Counted from the stretch's first letter, positions 1 to 14,870 are shown. The stretch is DNA of 64,000 nt from Hypomesus transpacificus (GCF_021917145.1 NC_061074.1:6023837-6087836), one strand, 5' to 3'. Numbers and translations are program-made. The notes: a model not told the origin generated them from the sequence alone.

Positions 1-3000
1 ACAGCTTTTCAAGGTTTTCTATAAAGGAGTCAATCTTTCACTGCTGTCCATTTCAGTCAAATTGAAAAGTTTACAATGCTGGAGGCCTCATGGTATGATG
101 AAATGTTAATCAAACCTTGACTAATAGAGCATATTCATAACAAGCGGAATGGGGAGGGGTGGGCCTCATCTGGTTATATTTTGTTCTCAAGTCATTTCAT
201 TTGAAACTCTAACTGGTGAGGGGATTCTCATATGAACTTTGTTTACATAAGTTTTGAATACGTGATTAGAAAAATGATCACGCAGCCCTTATATTTCTTG
301 GGGGCCAAACCTCATGGTCAGTTTATACAGCTGTGCAGACAACTTCATCCCCAGAGTCTTTTACTGAGAGTAGAAGTAAGCCCTAACATATTCTCTAAGT
401 TTCTTTTAATGACAAATCCTCCTTTAGTGGCCTACAGATAGTCTATTGTGTTTCTGTTAGTTCCAAAAAACGTCCAATTGCACATAAACACTCTAGAAAG
501 ACCTGATTTATTTGTCCAACAGCTGTCAAATGAATTTCACACCACAATTCAGTTCAGAATGGAATCAGTGGAGCAGGAAAGCATGGCATGCTTTTTCAAA
601 CTATATTTTAGACTTTGCCTCTGTTCTATGTAGTTATGTCAGTTATGTGTCACTGTGCTCATTGTTTTACACCAGAACAATTGGGTATATACCATTTACC
701 ATAGCAGACTTTAGTCACCGATAGGATTGGATAGGCCTAATTACGCAAAGAAACTCTCTGACTTTATGCATGTGTCATTTTGCTACACTGGAAAACACCT
801 GCAAATGGTACATTAGTCTGGCCATTGAGAACCATTCAAACATGTATTACAAGTTAGGAGGTAATGAAAAGTATTTGGCAGCTTGTGTAATGCTGTGTGA
901 GAGGATGATTCCACTAGAGGAGCTTCTTCATTGCTGTTAGCATACCTTAAAGATCTGCAGAACCCATTAGACAAGGCTTTGTCAGACTCTCAAGATGTAT
1001 GTTACATTTTGTGCAACTTTCTTCATATACTAGAGGGACACAGCTTAACAGATGCTTGGCAAGACTTATTTTGTATGTATACTCCCAATGAAAAAAGTTG
1101 AATTAGTTTTGTTGACAGTATCACAAGCGGTCTTCATTGTACAGGGATGTCTACCTTTGTTGTCTTCCTCTTTTCAGGCAGTATAGCCAAACAATTTTAC
1201 ATGCCACATATTGTCTGCATTATTGTCTAACACCAGAGCTATTGACTTCAGGTCAGTAATGGCCTTGGGTCAAAGAGTAATTATTTCCAGGACAGATCAG
1301 ACAAGGTAAATGTAAAAAAAACATACTAGGATGAGGGAACATGCAATGTGCAGAGCACATGAACAATGGGAGCAGCTGTTTTGCTCTGCACATTTTGACC
1401 ACACAGGTGAACAAACAGTTTATCAAACTGGACTTTTAATCATTAACATCCCACAGCCGTTCATACATTACACTGGTCAAAGAAGAAATTTGAAATGTCT
1501 TCTCACGTAACTAAAGGCAAATATAGGCAGACGTTTCTTACAGGAAACACAAACATGCATGCACACACAATCCTGACCCTAAAGAATACGCACACTCTAA
1601 CCTACAAAGCATTAAGTCAATCAGATAGAGTGAATCACCATTAGTAAAAGGTGACCAAACTACAGACATTGGAGAGTAACATGACTGAAAAATGCAGATA
1701 AATTAGTCCACCAGGAGGAAGTGGATTAGTCAAAGGAAGATGCCATGTTGCAAAGTACATTTTTCCCCATGTTATACTAAGATGTCATTTTATTTGTCTT
1801 TCCATTCTTTCTAGTAGTCATCTCTAGTATTTTATCCACATAAAGAGCATGATGGTGCTCTGATACTGTAGTAAACCCATACCAGCCCCTGCCCTGTGCC
1901 CATTGTCTCTCTTCCCTCCACAGGGAAGAACATTCCCTGGGCAGCTGCTAAAAGTTGCACACCAGGTTGGATGTTTACCAAGACTTACTTCACTTCAGAT
2001 TAAACACTGGTGCTCCCAGTGCCGCAGTCTCAAACAGTATTTTGCTTTTTCAGCCCAGCCATCCTCTGCTTGAGGATGCAAAGCCAAAGTATTTTAAATG
2101 GAGATTCTCCCCTGGGTTGATATTAACATACATGTTAGACTTTCGTAAAGATTCCACAGGCCCAAATTGCTGACCCCCCTGGTTCATGTTGTGGTCCCAG
2201 CCTGCTTTGTTTCAGCTCCAATTTCCCACAGCTTGCCCCTCAAATATGCCGCACTCCAGGGCAAAAACACAGGAATGAATGAGATGTTGTTCAAGGTCCT
2301 TGCCAATCTACTACAACATTTTCTGTGTTAACAAGATCCTCATATTTGCTCATCGGGAGAAAGATGTCATACTTTACAGTTGGTTTAATTTCATTATCAG
2401 TTTGAACTACAACTTTCCTTCCTGAAATGAGTCAAGGGGTAGTCTTTCATCAGACAAACAACATTAAATTACCATGTATAATCCCATCTGACACCAACCA
2501 GCTGATACGGAGAGTGAGACTACAGTTTATTGAAGTTGGATGATAACCTTGGATCACTTTAACCATCTTTCAGCTTGCTTAAATCCATGTCTCTAAGTAT
2601 CAGGATGGTCAGTCTAATGAGTGATCAGGCGAATAACCGTTGCAATGGTTGATCCAGTTTGGCTGTCTGTAAGCCAGACGACAGCTTGAAGAGCACTAAA
2701 AACAATAGCATTTTACACAGGTGCAATGTTACAGTAATTCACACCAAGTCAGTTCATGAATTCAACCTTGAGGGGCTCTGTGATCCATGGTAGTACGTTC
2801 CTATTTCTGATTGAGTCTGTGCATTAAGCAAGAAACTCACCAAGCTAGTTACTGTAGTGGATGTACAATTATCCAGATTAATTTCATTCAACATACAAAA
2901 GTCAGGAACAGACGTGGTATTACAGTTCAAAACTTTAGTTCATCCAAACTCTATGAGGTCATGGACATTGGACAAATCATGCGAAAAACAATGATTATCA

Positions 3001-6000
3001 TCATTACGTCTCAAAGGCTTCATGTGACATTTCATATGAGCTTTGTTCTGTATGGTTTCCAATTTGCAACGCTCAGTGTTTAGAAAAATGCAGCGCTCCT
3101 TTTCCAGAGCTGTTATCAATTACGACCTCTGTTCCGACGCGTCCCCTAGAGACCTGGGTCTGATTTACACCATGCTACACCATGCCTATGCAGAATTGTA
3201 CACCGTGCATCATGTAGCATGCTCAGTGACTAGATTAACATAGAGTCTAACCACAACCAGATTCTGGCTCAGAGCTAAGAAGTACTCCACAACACATTGT
3301 TTGTAAATAAGCCCAATCAAATTTGAATTTAAACTAAGTTCAATAAAAGGGCTGTTGTAATAGCCTACTGTGGACATATTTGAATACCAATTAGGATTTA
3401 TTTTTCACTTTTACATTCAGACACACAAAAGTAAATGCCGTCAAGGGAAATGGGATGTACAATGATGTAATATAAAATTGATCAGAGCAACATGAATGAT
3501 TACAGGAAAACTCAAATCATATCATGTTAAGAGAAATTCCAACTTGCAACATCAACTAACTGGACTTACTGAAACCTTTCTAGAAATCTTAACACCTGTC
3601 GAGTCCAACGTGTCCAGCTGCCAAGCCCTCGTTCTGCACAAAGGGGCTCAAAGAAAACAGGAAATATGGGTTTAAGAGAGGATTTCGTCCAAAACAGACA
3701 CAACACTAAGCCATGTAAGATTTCCAATGTTTTTCCTGCTTCTGAGAATCCCACATTGCAATAGTGACTTCACTACAGAGCTGGCATTTACAGAGATATA
3801 AGAGGCCCTGGTTTGGGATCAAGAGGTTGTTAATTGCTGGCACCAGCTCTTGGCACATTGTTCTGGTTATTTTATTGTGCAAATATAGTGCGTAACGTCT
3901 GTGACACATCCAGCAAACCTGTTTGCGAATGCGTTGCCACTATTGTTCAGTGAGAGAACGTATGCAGTGGCAGCTTCATGATGGAGTGCCAAGGAAAGAA
4001 AAACATGCCCTGTTTCTTTTGTCCTACTCCTTGTGGAGCCCCTCCTGTTGTAGCAGCTGTGGCTTAAAGGGAAGGGATTGGGGGGAAACAGAAACTACTA
4101 AAAAACAGTTAATACAAATAAGTATTTGGGGATAAGGTGAAGGACAAAATATTGGTTAGATCACACAATATGAAGTCATTTTAAAAGTAATTCCCAGAAA
4201 TGCAAATGAATATATTATTGGTAAAGATGTGATCATTCTTGTCAACACCATAACACAAGGGTCTCTTTCCAGCTGGATGTAATTATGACTATGATTTTGA
4301 TAACTGTCTAGATTCCTTTGACATAATTCTGGGCCTGGCAGCGCAATCTGATACCTTTTGATTTATGTTACATCACATTGTCCGAGCAGCCCTGTGAGGA
4401 GAACTATCATTTATAGTACTGAACAGTCAACTGCATTGCTTTTCACAATAATCTACCTCACTCTTTCAGAGAATGTGATGCATTTCTGTGTGAGATCAAG
4501 GTTTGATTGAGGCATAAATCAGTTTTCTTCTTCATCTCTAATTCTTGATCTAGAGTGCACTCCACTTCCCAAAAAAGAAGTGCTCCTGTTCTGTTTGTCT
4601 TTTTTTGTCTGTTTTACTGCTGAGTCAGATCAAGGTATATTTAAGGGCACAGTCTGATTGCTTAAAGCAGTAAGCCCTTCACTGTGTTGTTATGAATGGA
4701 CTCTTCATCGCTAGAATCCATCCTGTGACAAAATGTTGTACACATTGGTCTGGCTACTGTAGTCCTTAGCAACTCAATGTCGGTAAACATGTGAAACAGC
4801 TTGTTAAGATAAGGGTACTGCACCACAAGTTAGTGTGTAAAAATAAGGATAATTTGGATGGATTCTTTTTTTTCTTTTTAATAAATAAATCCCTGCAATG
4901 TCTCCTTTGTTGTCAATGCCAATATTGTGCAGAACATGAGATTCTACTAAGCAAGCACTAGATTTTTGATGACTGTATTGTAGCGCATCCAACTATTAGT
5001 TCTATTACAACTCGGGAAGTTGACAGCATTGATTGATTGCGAATTGTCTAAGATTGGTGGGGACTATGTACAGTTTGGCGTGATAAGCCAGTTCTTTAAT
5101 GGATAATCACTATCCAGTTTCACTCTGGAATGCAGTAAGTTAAGAATTCTGGAAAATAAAGCATCATGTGCTGAGCCAGGATAATTGCCTATGGGAGACA
5201 TGAGCACATTTTGCACTCAGTAACTCGTCTGTGGCAAACTTCTTGGAATCTCAGCAAACCTCACCTGAGGTGACATAAATATCAAATGCCCTTAGCGTTG
5301 TCCATTAGGCGGGCGCGTGACCGAAGAGCGGGAGCATAGTGGCGCCCCTTAATGTCTTGTACAAGACAGTGTGGCATCGTTTTCTACACAATTGATTTCA
5401 AATGTATTTTGGTAGGCTTGCGTCCAGTATCTATGACTACACTGATAGAAGACAACCCACGTCAGGGGTTTGCTGTGAAGCCAAATTTGGGTATCCATAA
5501 GATGTATATTTTTTTCAACACTAGATTATGTTGAACTGGCCAAGTCAAGAACTCAATTCACAAAGAAGCACAGCCATTACAAATGATGCATGAGTAGTTG
5601 AACTTAGACACTACTTTGAGCTGTGGACTGTCTCCATTTTATAATTGTTGACATTCCTGTCCTTCTTTCTTCATTAATCGCTGATGATTCATTTAAGCTG
5701 TTACTCAAGTATTAAAGACTACACTCCCCTGTCCTTTATCAAAATAAATTGATATTCCACCAAAGATGCCAGAGATGTCATTAAGAGGACACATTTACTG
5801 AAATAACCGCAAGTTTCCCAATGGAATATTGATTCACTACAAAGTGGTGATACCCTAAATGAGTACAATACATTTAAATACACATTTTCTCTTTATCTCT
5901 TTTCTTTAAAACTTTCCACTGCTCCTCTTGCCGTGTACTTTAACAAATGAGTGCCTTTTTACAACGAGCTCCTTTACATCTGTCAACAATTACTGACATC

Positions 6001-9000
6001 CATGTAATTTCTCATGTATGGTTTATTGTCAATTTAAATGAGTCCACTTTTCAATGTTTATGATTTGCCATGGTTTGAGAATTCATGAGACGCATTACAC
6101 TTTTCTGGGCGTGCACATGACAGAGATGAAGACTTGTCTGTCTGCTCAGGATCCAATCATTTTTCTCAATAGCTAATGTGTTTGACCAAGCCAAGTTTTT
6201 CCATTGTGATTAATTTGTTCTAGATAATGTATTCATTGAATCAAGCCATGGTTAATATTGTTACAAGGTTGCACAAGCTTGGATAATATCTCAGTCTCTA
6301 GTTCCTAACTTTTAACCACATCAGGAAATCCAAATTCAGAGATGGTTTAGGGAGATTATCTAAATGTTGTACCCAAGAGTTGAAGAAGCATTACAGAGCT
6401 AAACAGAGTATCACTGTTCACTTTTTGCCAGTCTGACATTCAGCAATGGCATCTGCAGTGACAGAGGTGACAAAGTTTTCAGCCACAAGGCACCTATCTG
6501 CTTTGCCTGAACTCAACCCAAACTGTCAGTAAGGTATTTTATATGATTTTAACAGCATGTACTTGAAAGAAGATTCAGTTACTGAAGTGTAATTTGATAG
6601 TGATAGACAGAGTCTGTGGGACATATAGTTGGTTTGTTGATTATGGACATTCAAATCGTATGTTATAAATGTCTGATGTATAAATAATCTAAATGGCTTT
6701 TCTATTAAAATTCTCTTTCACACAAGTTTCAGTAAGAGGAATTTAAGTGTATGTTCTCTAATGGCCATGGTGATTATGTGAACCTTGTATATGTCCCAGC
6801 AAAATGTGATTCCTAACAGGAATCCGTAATACAGTGTTCACACATAGCTCATGCCTGGGTGTGTGTTAGCAGGCCCTGCCCAGCCAATCATATACCGTTA
6901 TCGCCTTGCTACATGGCGCATGGCCGATAACCCATAAAACATGAGTGAGGTGTACAGGGCAGAAGGAACAGGGCTACACGCCAGGCAGGTCTCCAGGGAC
7001 ACCTCAAGGTGCCTTTTACTCATGGGGAACACAAACATGCCCTTGTGGCTGTCACTTTTGGACACGACCCCCCTCACACAAGCTATCCACCAGGCCTCGA
7101 TAAGGCCCACTTTGTCTTGCTCGTTGACATAATTCCTTTGGCTTGGGCCACTGCTCTCACCATGCCTTCTCCCTTACTCATGCTGTTATAGATGTGCTGG
7201 ACGTCTGCTTTTCGTCTGGCTTAATCAGTGCCCTCAACTTCTAAACCCTGAACTGCCAAGAGTGCTGAGCTTTAAGAGAGAGAAGAGAAGGGCTGATACA
7301 GGGAGAAGGGCTGTTGGCAGACGGCTGCTACAGTCGGCTTTGGGTTAGAACCTAAACATGGCCTGCCAGGCCCGAATGACATACACAAGCTCCCCACAGA
7401 CAAGCACAGTCATACAGTTACTTTCGTATTTTGCTTGCACAGTTCTGCTTTGTCATCCTTTCAAAAGTTACCAGAGTTAATTATAAAGTAATTTAGTCAA
7501 CGTCGTACTTTTAGTAAATATTAATTTGAAAAGTGTGTCCATCCAAACAGTCAATGTGAATGTAAAAAAAGCTCACATGCACTACTCTATCTACACCACA
7601 AAGGGGCTCTGTTTCACAGCTTCTGTACTTTTCCAGCTTAAGTCAGACCCAGTCCTAACCTTGACAGTACAGGTGTCTCTGCTGTAAGGCAGTTTTAGTA
7701 GCATGAACATAATTTAAATATTTACTAATGACTAATACTAAAGAATGATTCCATAATCAAAGTGAGAGCCTTGATCTTCAAACCTATTTGTTATTCAAAG
7801 AAATAGTGGGCACAGAGCCTTCATCTTATTCCACAGACCTGGCCAGGAAAACAACATAAAAATAATTAATGTGAAACAAGGCATGTGTGTATACTTCGTA
7901 CTCAGACAGACGAGATCAAACTGTTGGCATGGAGGGGAGGGATATGATGGGTCTTTGCATTCCAGAGCCCTTCAGACTCATGATACCATGTCTTGTGGAG
8001 TGCTGTCCCTCATGTGGTTGTGGAGTGTCTTTGTATAATTGTGTTATTTTCTTTGTGATAGCTATACTTACAATCAAAAAAGATTCCAGTGTAAAACACA
8101 TACTGTTTTGGCTTAAGATAAACGGTATGGTTGGCCTACATTCTGCAGTTTAATCTAATGTACAGAAAAATTGGACTAACCTGCCATTTTAATGGTGCTC
8201 TTGATGATGAGACAAAAGGCTATATTTAAGCATGCCTAAGTAACAGGTCGTCATTTTCTTTCTTTCTAATTTAACTGAACTTATGCAACCCACTCACTAA
8301 AGTTAACTAACCAATAGAATTAACACGGTGAACTCCTGAGTAAAGGTAACTTCTTAAATATACAGTCTATATCAACCCGTTTTAAGTATAATCTTTAATT
8401 GAGTGGGAATTGTAGAGGCCTGGTGGGACTTTGTAAAGTGTTTATCCACATGATTCATTTGGATGCTGTCTAGATCCCTTTTCTAGGGCATTTCTGTTTA
8501 TTATCTTCCAGTGGTGCTTTCACTGTTGGGACAACACATTTGTAATTTTATCAGGGATATGTATAATGTTTACATTTGCATACATTTCCAGCAAATTCAT
8601 ACAGTTGGGATCATATCATATTATAATAAGGTCCAAAGAAAATGCTTGCCTTGTTTGTTTGAAATCCTGACTATTACTACTAGTGTCACTGGAGATGTAA
8701 CACGTGTGATCTAAAAGACTGGTACTGTAGTATGCAGTTGTAAAGTGGACAGCCAAAGCCTATGCAAACAGGTGAGTGTGTGGATGACCTACAACTCAGC
8801 TACAATTATATATTACTGAGTGGTCAACATGTACAGCATGTTTATGCTCTTTATATTGGACCTAGATTCAGTGAGCCATATCAATGTAGTTAAATGTAGT
8901 CATACAGTAGGAATGTGAACTATGGTAGTATAGCCACCCATTGAGAAGTCATGAAAACGGATGGACCTTGAAAATGCACTAATAATGTTATAGTACCAGT

Positions 9001-10200
9001 ATTTGCATTACATACTCCAGAGACTGCTTATGTGCCAAAATAAAGAGTCATTCTGATTAAGGTGTCTCCTGGGCTTGATTCCCTCTCTATTTGAAATTTT
9101 TGTTGAAACTCAATCCCAACAAATAGTTGGTCTGGTTAATGAACTCTCACTTGGGCAGCCATGCACTATACACTCCCCAAATCCTTACTCCAAGACATGT
9201 TCTTTGACAACATTAATTAGGAACTTTTTCTCCAAAGAAAATGTACAAAATAGCTGGAAACTAGTTTATGAATATGAATAAAAGGCCAGTGCTGCTTAAT
9301 CAGCGATTCATCTGGGGTCAGGAACTAAACCGTGTTCAGCTTAAAGCTTCACGGCTTTAGAGGTCCTCAGTCAAAATGAGGAATAATGCTGTACTGCATT
9401 TCAGGTGAATACATCTTCAGTTGAACAATAGATATGTATCATACCGTATGATAAAATAAAGAAAACTTGTTTCCAGAAGTTCCTGGAGTAAAGTTATGAA
9501 AAGAACAATAACGTTTCATGGTGTTGTAGGGGGTTCAACATTGGCCAAACAACCAAAACCCATTTAACATGTTTACAACTGTATTTAAGGTTCTTGGCCC
9601 ACTAGCCTGAGTATTACAATACCTGAAGGGACCAACTTGGACCTTTTATTATAGGGACTATCTTTGCAGATTTCATAGGTTCTTCTTTTTTGGGGAAAAC
9701 ATGCCACTACGAACTTCTGTTAAGAAGACTATTAAATTCAAAAGGGTAATGTCAAGTGAAAATGGATAGGCAAAACATGCCAAAGTTGTTCTCAGACAAA
9801 TGCAAAGACGCCGAGAATGTGAGGCAATGATGACATATTACTGTTGACTCTGAGCATAGGGTGGCCATGGAGCAGACGTGATTTGTTTTCGGTGTCATGC
9901 TTTTTTAGCAAAGACTAGACATTTGATTTCTCCTGAAATGCAATCTTGGCTAAATGTAATCACTTGGATCTCAACATGTCTTTTTATCATGTGCATGTTT
10001 GAGTGTTGTCATTCAGATGAAAGTCAGTTCAAGGCCGGTAAATCTTTACTAAAGGAAAACATTTATAAACATGAATTAGTAATAAACAGGTATTCTTAAA
10101 TTGTTTAAGTTCATGCATTGATTCATGTTTATTAATGTACTCAATGTCAAGCATGGCCCTCAACTCATTTGTGTAACAATTTTGTATATTAAGAGGTTTA
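1..10200. other. Gene-free AT-rich intergenic region
   Basis: I find no supported gene in this stretch. All open frames are short (under about 90 codons), lie in AT-rich DNA, are not joined by convincing splice sites and resemble no family I know. Composition is mostly AT-rich with unique-looking sequence rather than stacked repeats. Two GC-richer patches stand out: about 5,290-5,350 and about 6,840-7,400. They could be regulatory or old repeat fragments. This may be the distal upstream region of nipsnap2 or part of a very long intron of a gene outside the window; the sequence alone cannot decide. Confidence 0.6.
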
Positions 10201-10234
10201 CTATATTTGAGCTTATTTAGATGTAATCTATGTT

Positions 10235-10270
10235 CTATGTACTTTATATATATATATGTATATATTATGT
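10235..10270. repeat. TA-rich microsatellite
   Basis: A short run of alternating T and A with a few interruptions lies directly in front of the LINE/SINE-like tail that follows. It is a simple sequence repeat with no coding signal. Confidence 0.6.
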
Positions 10271-10271
10271 T

Positions 10272-10374
10272 ATGCCAGGTTGCTTTGCGTTGTCTTGTCC
10301 TAAGAATTTCAGTGCCCAGTCTAACCCTGTGTTGTTCTGTGCATCTGACAATAAAAGACTTGAACTTGAACTTT
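10272..10374 (+). repeat. Fish LINE/SINE-like 3' tail
   Basis: This ~100-bp segment ends in a short CTTGAA-type tandem preceded by the phrase CTGACAATAAAAGACTTGAA. From memory this resembles the 3' end of L2-type retroposons and their SINE partners in teleosts. It appears to be a 5'-truncated copy, as no reverse transcriptase frame lies upstream. The family name is inferred from the tail only. Confidence 0.45.
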
Positions 10375-13300
10375 TGATGAGCAATCAAACTAGGCAGACA
10401 TGTAAGAACTCTGACTTGATGCATGATAAGTGAAACCTGTGCAACTGAATAGTATTTAAATTTCAGATTAGTTTTCTAATGTCAAAAGTGAAATAAAATA
10501 TTTCCGTGCATCAGACAAACGTTAAAATTAACTGCCAACTGGTAATCTACAGGATTGATATAATATGTCTATAAAAGGACTTGATGCTTACCAGTCATGA
10601 ACTTTGACTTTCACCAATTCCCCCGAACTTTGTTGCACTTTACTGACCTCAACCCCCTCAAAATCACGGGTTGGGAAAATATTTTATCTGAAAATGTAGC
10701 TACAGCAGCTCTAAAATGAACAAATTATTTTGACAGTGCCATGACAAGTGCAAGCATGAATAGAGTAGTTTTTGGAATGATGTAAGGGTATTTTGTGGTC
10801 ACAAAGAATAAACTGGCTTGAAGCTAAGAAAATTAGAATGCAATCATTTTCACTATGGAACCAATTTGTTTAGCAAATAACAAACACAGTATAATCAATT
10901 TCCCCTCAAATATAAAGGGGATTACAGATGTGAATCTTTAAAATATCCAATAAACTGTCATTTCAGTGCTTGTCACAAGGATATTTCCATGTTGCCGCCA
11001 AATTAAAACCATTCCAGTCACCACAGTTCTCTCAAACACATCGCAAACATTTCCAATGTTAAGTTCTTTTCCAGTTGTTTTACTTAAAATACCATGACCT
11101 AATATTTCTAAGGAGCAAGAACCTTGAGAGAGACAGGCACCTGGAACGGATGAGATGTGTCAGTCACTTCCTGACAAAATAAACAAAGGAACCCAAATAA
11201 AATCACTTGGTTTGATGAACGTTTGGTTAAATGAAAGTTTGTGTGTATGCGGACGGGGTGAAAAGGCCTAAGGGATTATAAAGATAACCAGTTGACCCCT
11301 TACACAATTTCATACTGTATTCTAGGCACTGTGAAAAAGCCAATTGCAAAACGTTTTTGTTCCCTTGCTGCTTTCTAATTAGGTGTAAATGAATGAAACA
11401 GGAAGTACAATGTGACTGCTGGAGAATTTTCACATGACCTTGGATAAAGCAGGAAATCAATCAATCGTCTCAAAACCAGTGTTCCCATGAACGTTACAGA
11501 ACAAAGCAAGTAAAAAGCATTAAGTTAACGTTGGGAGTGTTTTCAGTTTGATGTCTGGTGTCTTCAATTCCGCTATATGACAGGATCTACTGTTGTTCTA
11601 ATCTTTGAGACTAAATTAAATATTTCCACCGAAATGTCTTACAGATAAAGAGTGCATGAGTGACATTAGAACTTTGATCCAAATTCCAAGTCCATACAAG
11701 AGCTGTGAGCGAGATTGACCTTTTCATTTTTTGTGGGAATTCACTGCAATGACATTATGTTCATTCTTGGTTATCTCAAATATTTAAGATATCTTTCAAG
11801 AAGTCATTAAAATAGGTCATAGTTTTAATAAGGACTAAAGGCCCTTGTCAACAACACAAGTGAGGCAATCAGTAATAATATCATGCCACACATGAGATTT
11901 CAAAGAGCTACCTGATGATAAGGTGTCATTAATTAAATATAGGCCAACATTAAATCCTATTCATTAGTTGCAGCTATTAATCATTGTTTTTCCACTAAAA
12001 TAATAAATATCCTTACGTATTCAGCCTCTGGCTATTAGTTCAGCTGTTGTGCTGAGCAGTGAGAGGCTCTTCAGGGATCTACGGCCATGAAGCCAAGATA
12101 AATGAGGAGTGTACATTTCAATTACAGGGAGTGTCAGCAGTTGACCATCCAGTTGCCATTCCATGTAAAGTACTGCAACTATAAAGGCCCAGACACACCG
12201 ACGTGATGGTCAGAGTAAAACAGCTGGAACCACTGTTTCCTCAGCCATGTTGGTGTGTTCAGTCTGCCGGGGCAAAACTGGCCTGGGCAGGACTATTTGA
12301 GCCTCATTTGTGCCAAATTCAACAAGCATAATCCACTCTTCGTTAGTCAATAAAACAAAATTTTCTGAGCCAATATGAGTACATCGGTGTCATTTGCTGG
12401 AGACTAGACGTCACAAAACAAACTTGGCCCCAATGACTTTTAGTTTAGTTAAAGTCAATGGTGCCTAAATAGCTCCATATTCAAATAATGCGCCAAATGT
12501 TAGCTCTTTGCGCAGCACACACATTTTATTAAGGACAATGTTCTAGAACCAAATGTAAACTGAATATGCAATCAATCTACAGCACAGAAGGAAAGGCATT
12601 GATCTGAAAATGATTGTAAGAAAAACTGTATTTACAAACATATGCAGATATTGATCCAAATATATACAAAACTACTTGGATACAATTATAATGATATAAT
12701 TGACTTATCACAAAATGCTGATCATGTCTGCAATAAAAAAAAGCATTTCTGACAAAATATGGTGCTATCGACTATTGTTGCAAACATGACAAATATTCAC
12801 AGCTGGGTAGCATCATAAATCACGACTGTGAATCAACATCCTAAAATTCCAAGGTCATGCCATAACACTATAACATCTGTGGTTTCACTGCTTTGCTTCA
12901 CAGATGTTCACCTTGCATTGAAAACATCAAAGCTGGCTTGATGGCAGCTAATAAAGATAGAATGTGATACAAGGCAGCAGTGGTGTTTCAGTCAGTTGAA
13001 TGCTTTATGTTCCACTGAACAACAGATTATCCTTAAATCAGAATCTGTGTGTGTGGTTTTGATCGACACATACACCTATTTCAAAGAAAAGCCCAGTGTA
13101 TATACAAATTATAATTTGCATGCATACAAATCATTAAATGCATATATTTATATCTATAATTTTATATACAGTATCCATACTTTTTGCCAGTAAGCCAAGT
13201 GGAATTACATGCCATCTCTCTCCATGCCATCTCTGTTTTGGAGCTTGGCTCTCCTACTTTCCCAGAGCCTTAAAGAGAGATCGGACCCTTCTGCAGAGCA

Positions 13301-14630
13301 GAAATACTATTGGATACATCTATGTATAAAAGAAGTCAGTGGATCGTGTGATTCACTTCCAACTGTGATGAACTAACCTAGTTTTCACTTCAATAACTGT
13401 TAATTTACTAAATCATCGTCAGCTGTCATGGCTTGCTATTGTGTATAAATTGTGTTTTGTATTAGAAAGTTAATTTGCATTATATGAACGTTAATACTTC
13501 TAAGCTGGTGTATGATTTGATGTTTCTCCAAACATGTTGTTCCAAAACAAATCTAATTATTTGATTCAATTATTCTTCTGGGGGATTTTTTAGGCCTCAA
13601 AACAATTTGTTGATATTGCACTTTCATATGGAGGCAGTGTCAGAGCAGAACTGCTCAGTCATTCATTGACAGAGACTTCCCATGACCTCCCTGGAAGACC
13701 CTATCAGACTGGAATTACAGGCATGTGCATGGCAAACACAGCAATCGTGAGAATGTTATCAAACAAGCCCCACAAATCAGAGTGAAAAATGTAAAGGATA
13801 TTGTTTGAAACTAAGACCATCAGTTTTTTCAGTCTCCTATATGTTAACCGTTACTCCAAATTAGATACGCATGACAAACTAAGAAGGAAATCCTTCCCCA
13901 TCCTCTCTAATGGGTAATATCACTTTATTACCAATATTTTGACATAGCATCTACATGTTTGGAAATTAGTTCTGTACTTTAATTAAATGCTTTTACACAT
14001 CAAACTCCACAATGTACTTGAGAGAATGCATTGTACTAGATGGATTACCTTTTCCCCCAATTGGCCTTCACAAACATTTCACTCAAGACAGTGTTTGCAA
14101 GTAATGATTTTCAGATGTCCATGCTTTTAGTGGTGGGGCTGCATGCACTCTACACGACGTAATATTTTAAACATTTGGGTCATGTCAAAGTAATATTTCT
14201 TATAAAGTGTCTGTATAACATTGAAGAGGTCTTTAGGGAAGCAAGTCCACCTGAATTATGAAATGATGGATGAACCTGTAAGTGCTTGTTGGAATACTGA
14301 ATAAGAACTCAGTGACTGTAAAGCTGTAAAGTCAGACCCTGTTTAGCCCTACAGTTAAAGTTCATAAAAATGGTAGCGGGCAGGTGTATGGAGGAAGCTA
14401 CTGTGCTTTTACTGTAAAAAGGTTTACATTAGCTAGGCCTACTGTCAAAAGGAGTAGTATGGCTAACTGGTTATTAGCCTAACGAATAATGTGAAGCACT
14501 GAATCTCAGACGACAAATCTATCGTTATGCAGTTAAAACATCCCACTAATACCAACATTTTGGAACCACAAAGTCTCTGCAAAAGCTATGGTCACATGGC
14601 AAAATGTACAGGCACAGATTATGTGTTTTT
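10375..14630. other. Intergenic, no gene seen
   Basis: AT-rich intergenic DNA without a supportable coding exon or RNA gene. Around 12,180-12,290 a segment with the phrases CCCAGACACACCGACG and GTGTGTTCAGTCTGCCGG looks like the two arms of a decayed MITE, but I could not fix its ends. Confidence 0.5.
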
Positions 14631-14631
14631 T

Positions 14632-14870
14632 GCTCGCGCAGTTTACCTGCTCGCAGGAGCGCGCGCAAAAACCACTTGAATCAAAAAGTGAAATATTTTT
14701 GTCTTGCTATTACAATCAAACGGAGGGGAGACAGCTGTTTCGCATTGTAATTTTTTGTTAAGAGAATATAATAGAATTACCTTGGTTATTTGTGTAAATA
14801 ACTCAGTGGTTTGTGCGCGCGCTCCCGCAAGGGGGTGCTTTTGAGGGTGGGGGTGCATCTGGGGGCACAA
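14632..14870. repeat. GC-rich inverted repeat, MITE-like
   Basis: Two arms containing GGAGCGCGCGCAAAAACCACT (left, about 14,655-14,680) and its near-perfect reverse complement (right, about 14,805-14,832) flank an AT-rich core of about 130 bp. The alternating GCGCGC tracts are far richer in CpG than the surroundings. The structure fits a non-autonomous DNA transposon or foldback relic. No target-site duplication could be fixed. A minus-strand open frame spans it but follows the repeat and is not treated as a gene. Confidence 0.5.

Noticed and set aside
10029-10424. 131-codon minus-strand open frame
   Set aside because: It runs through a TA microsatellite and a LINE/SINE tail; the composition explains the frame and no domain is seen.
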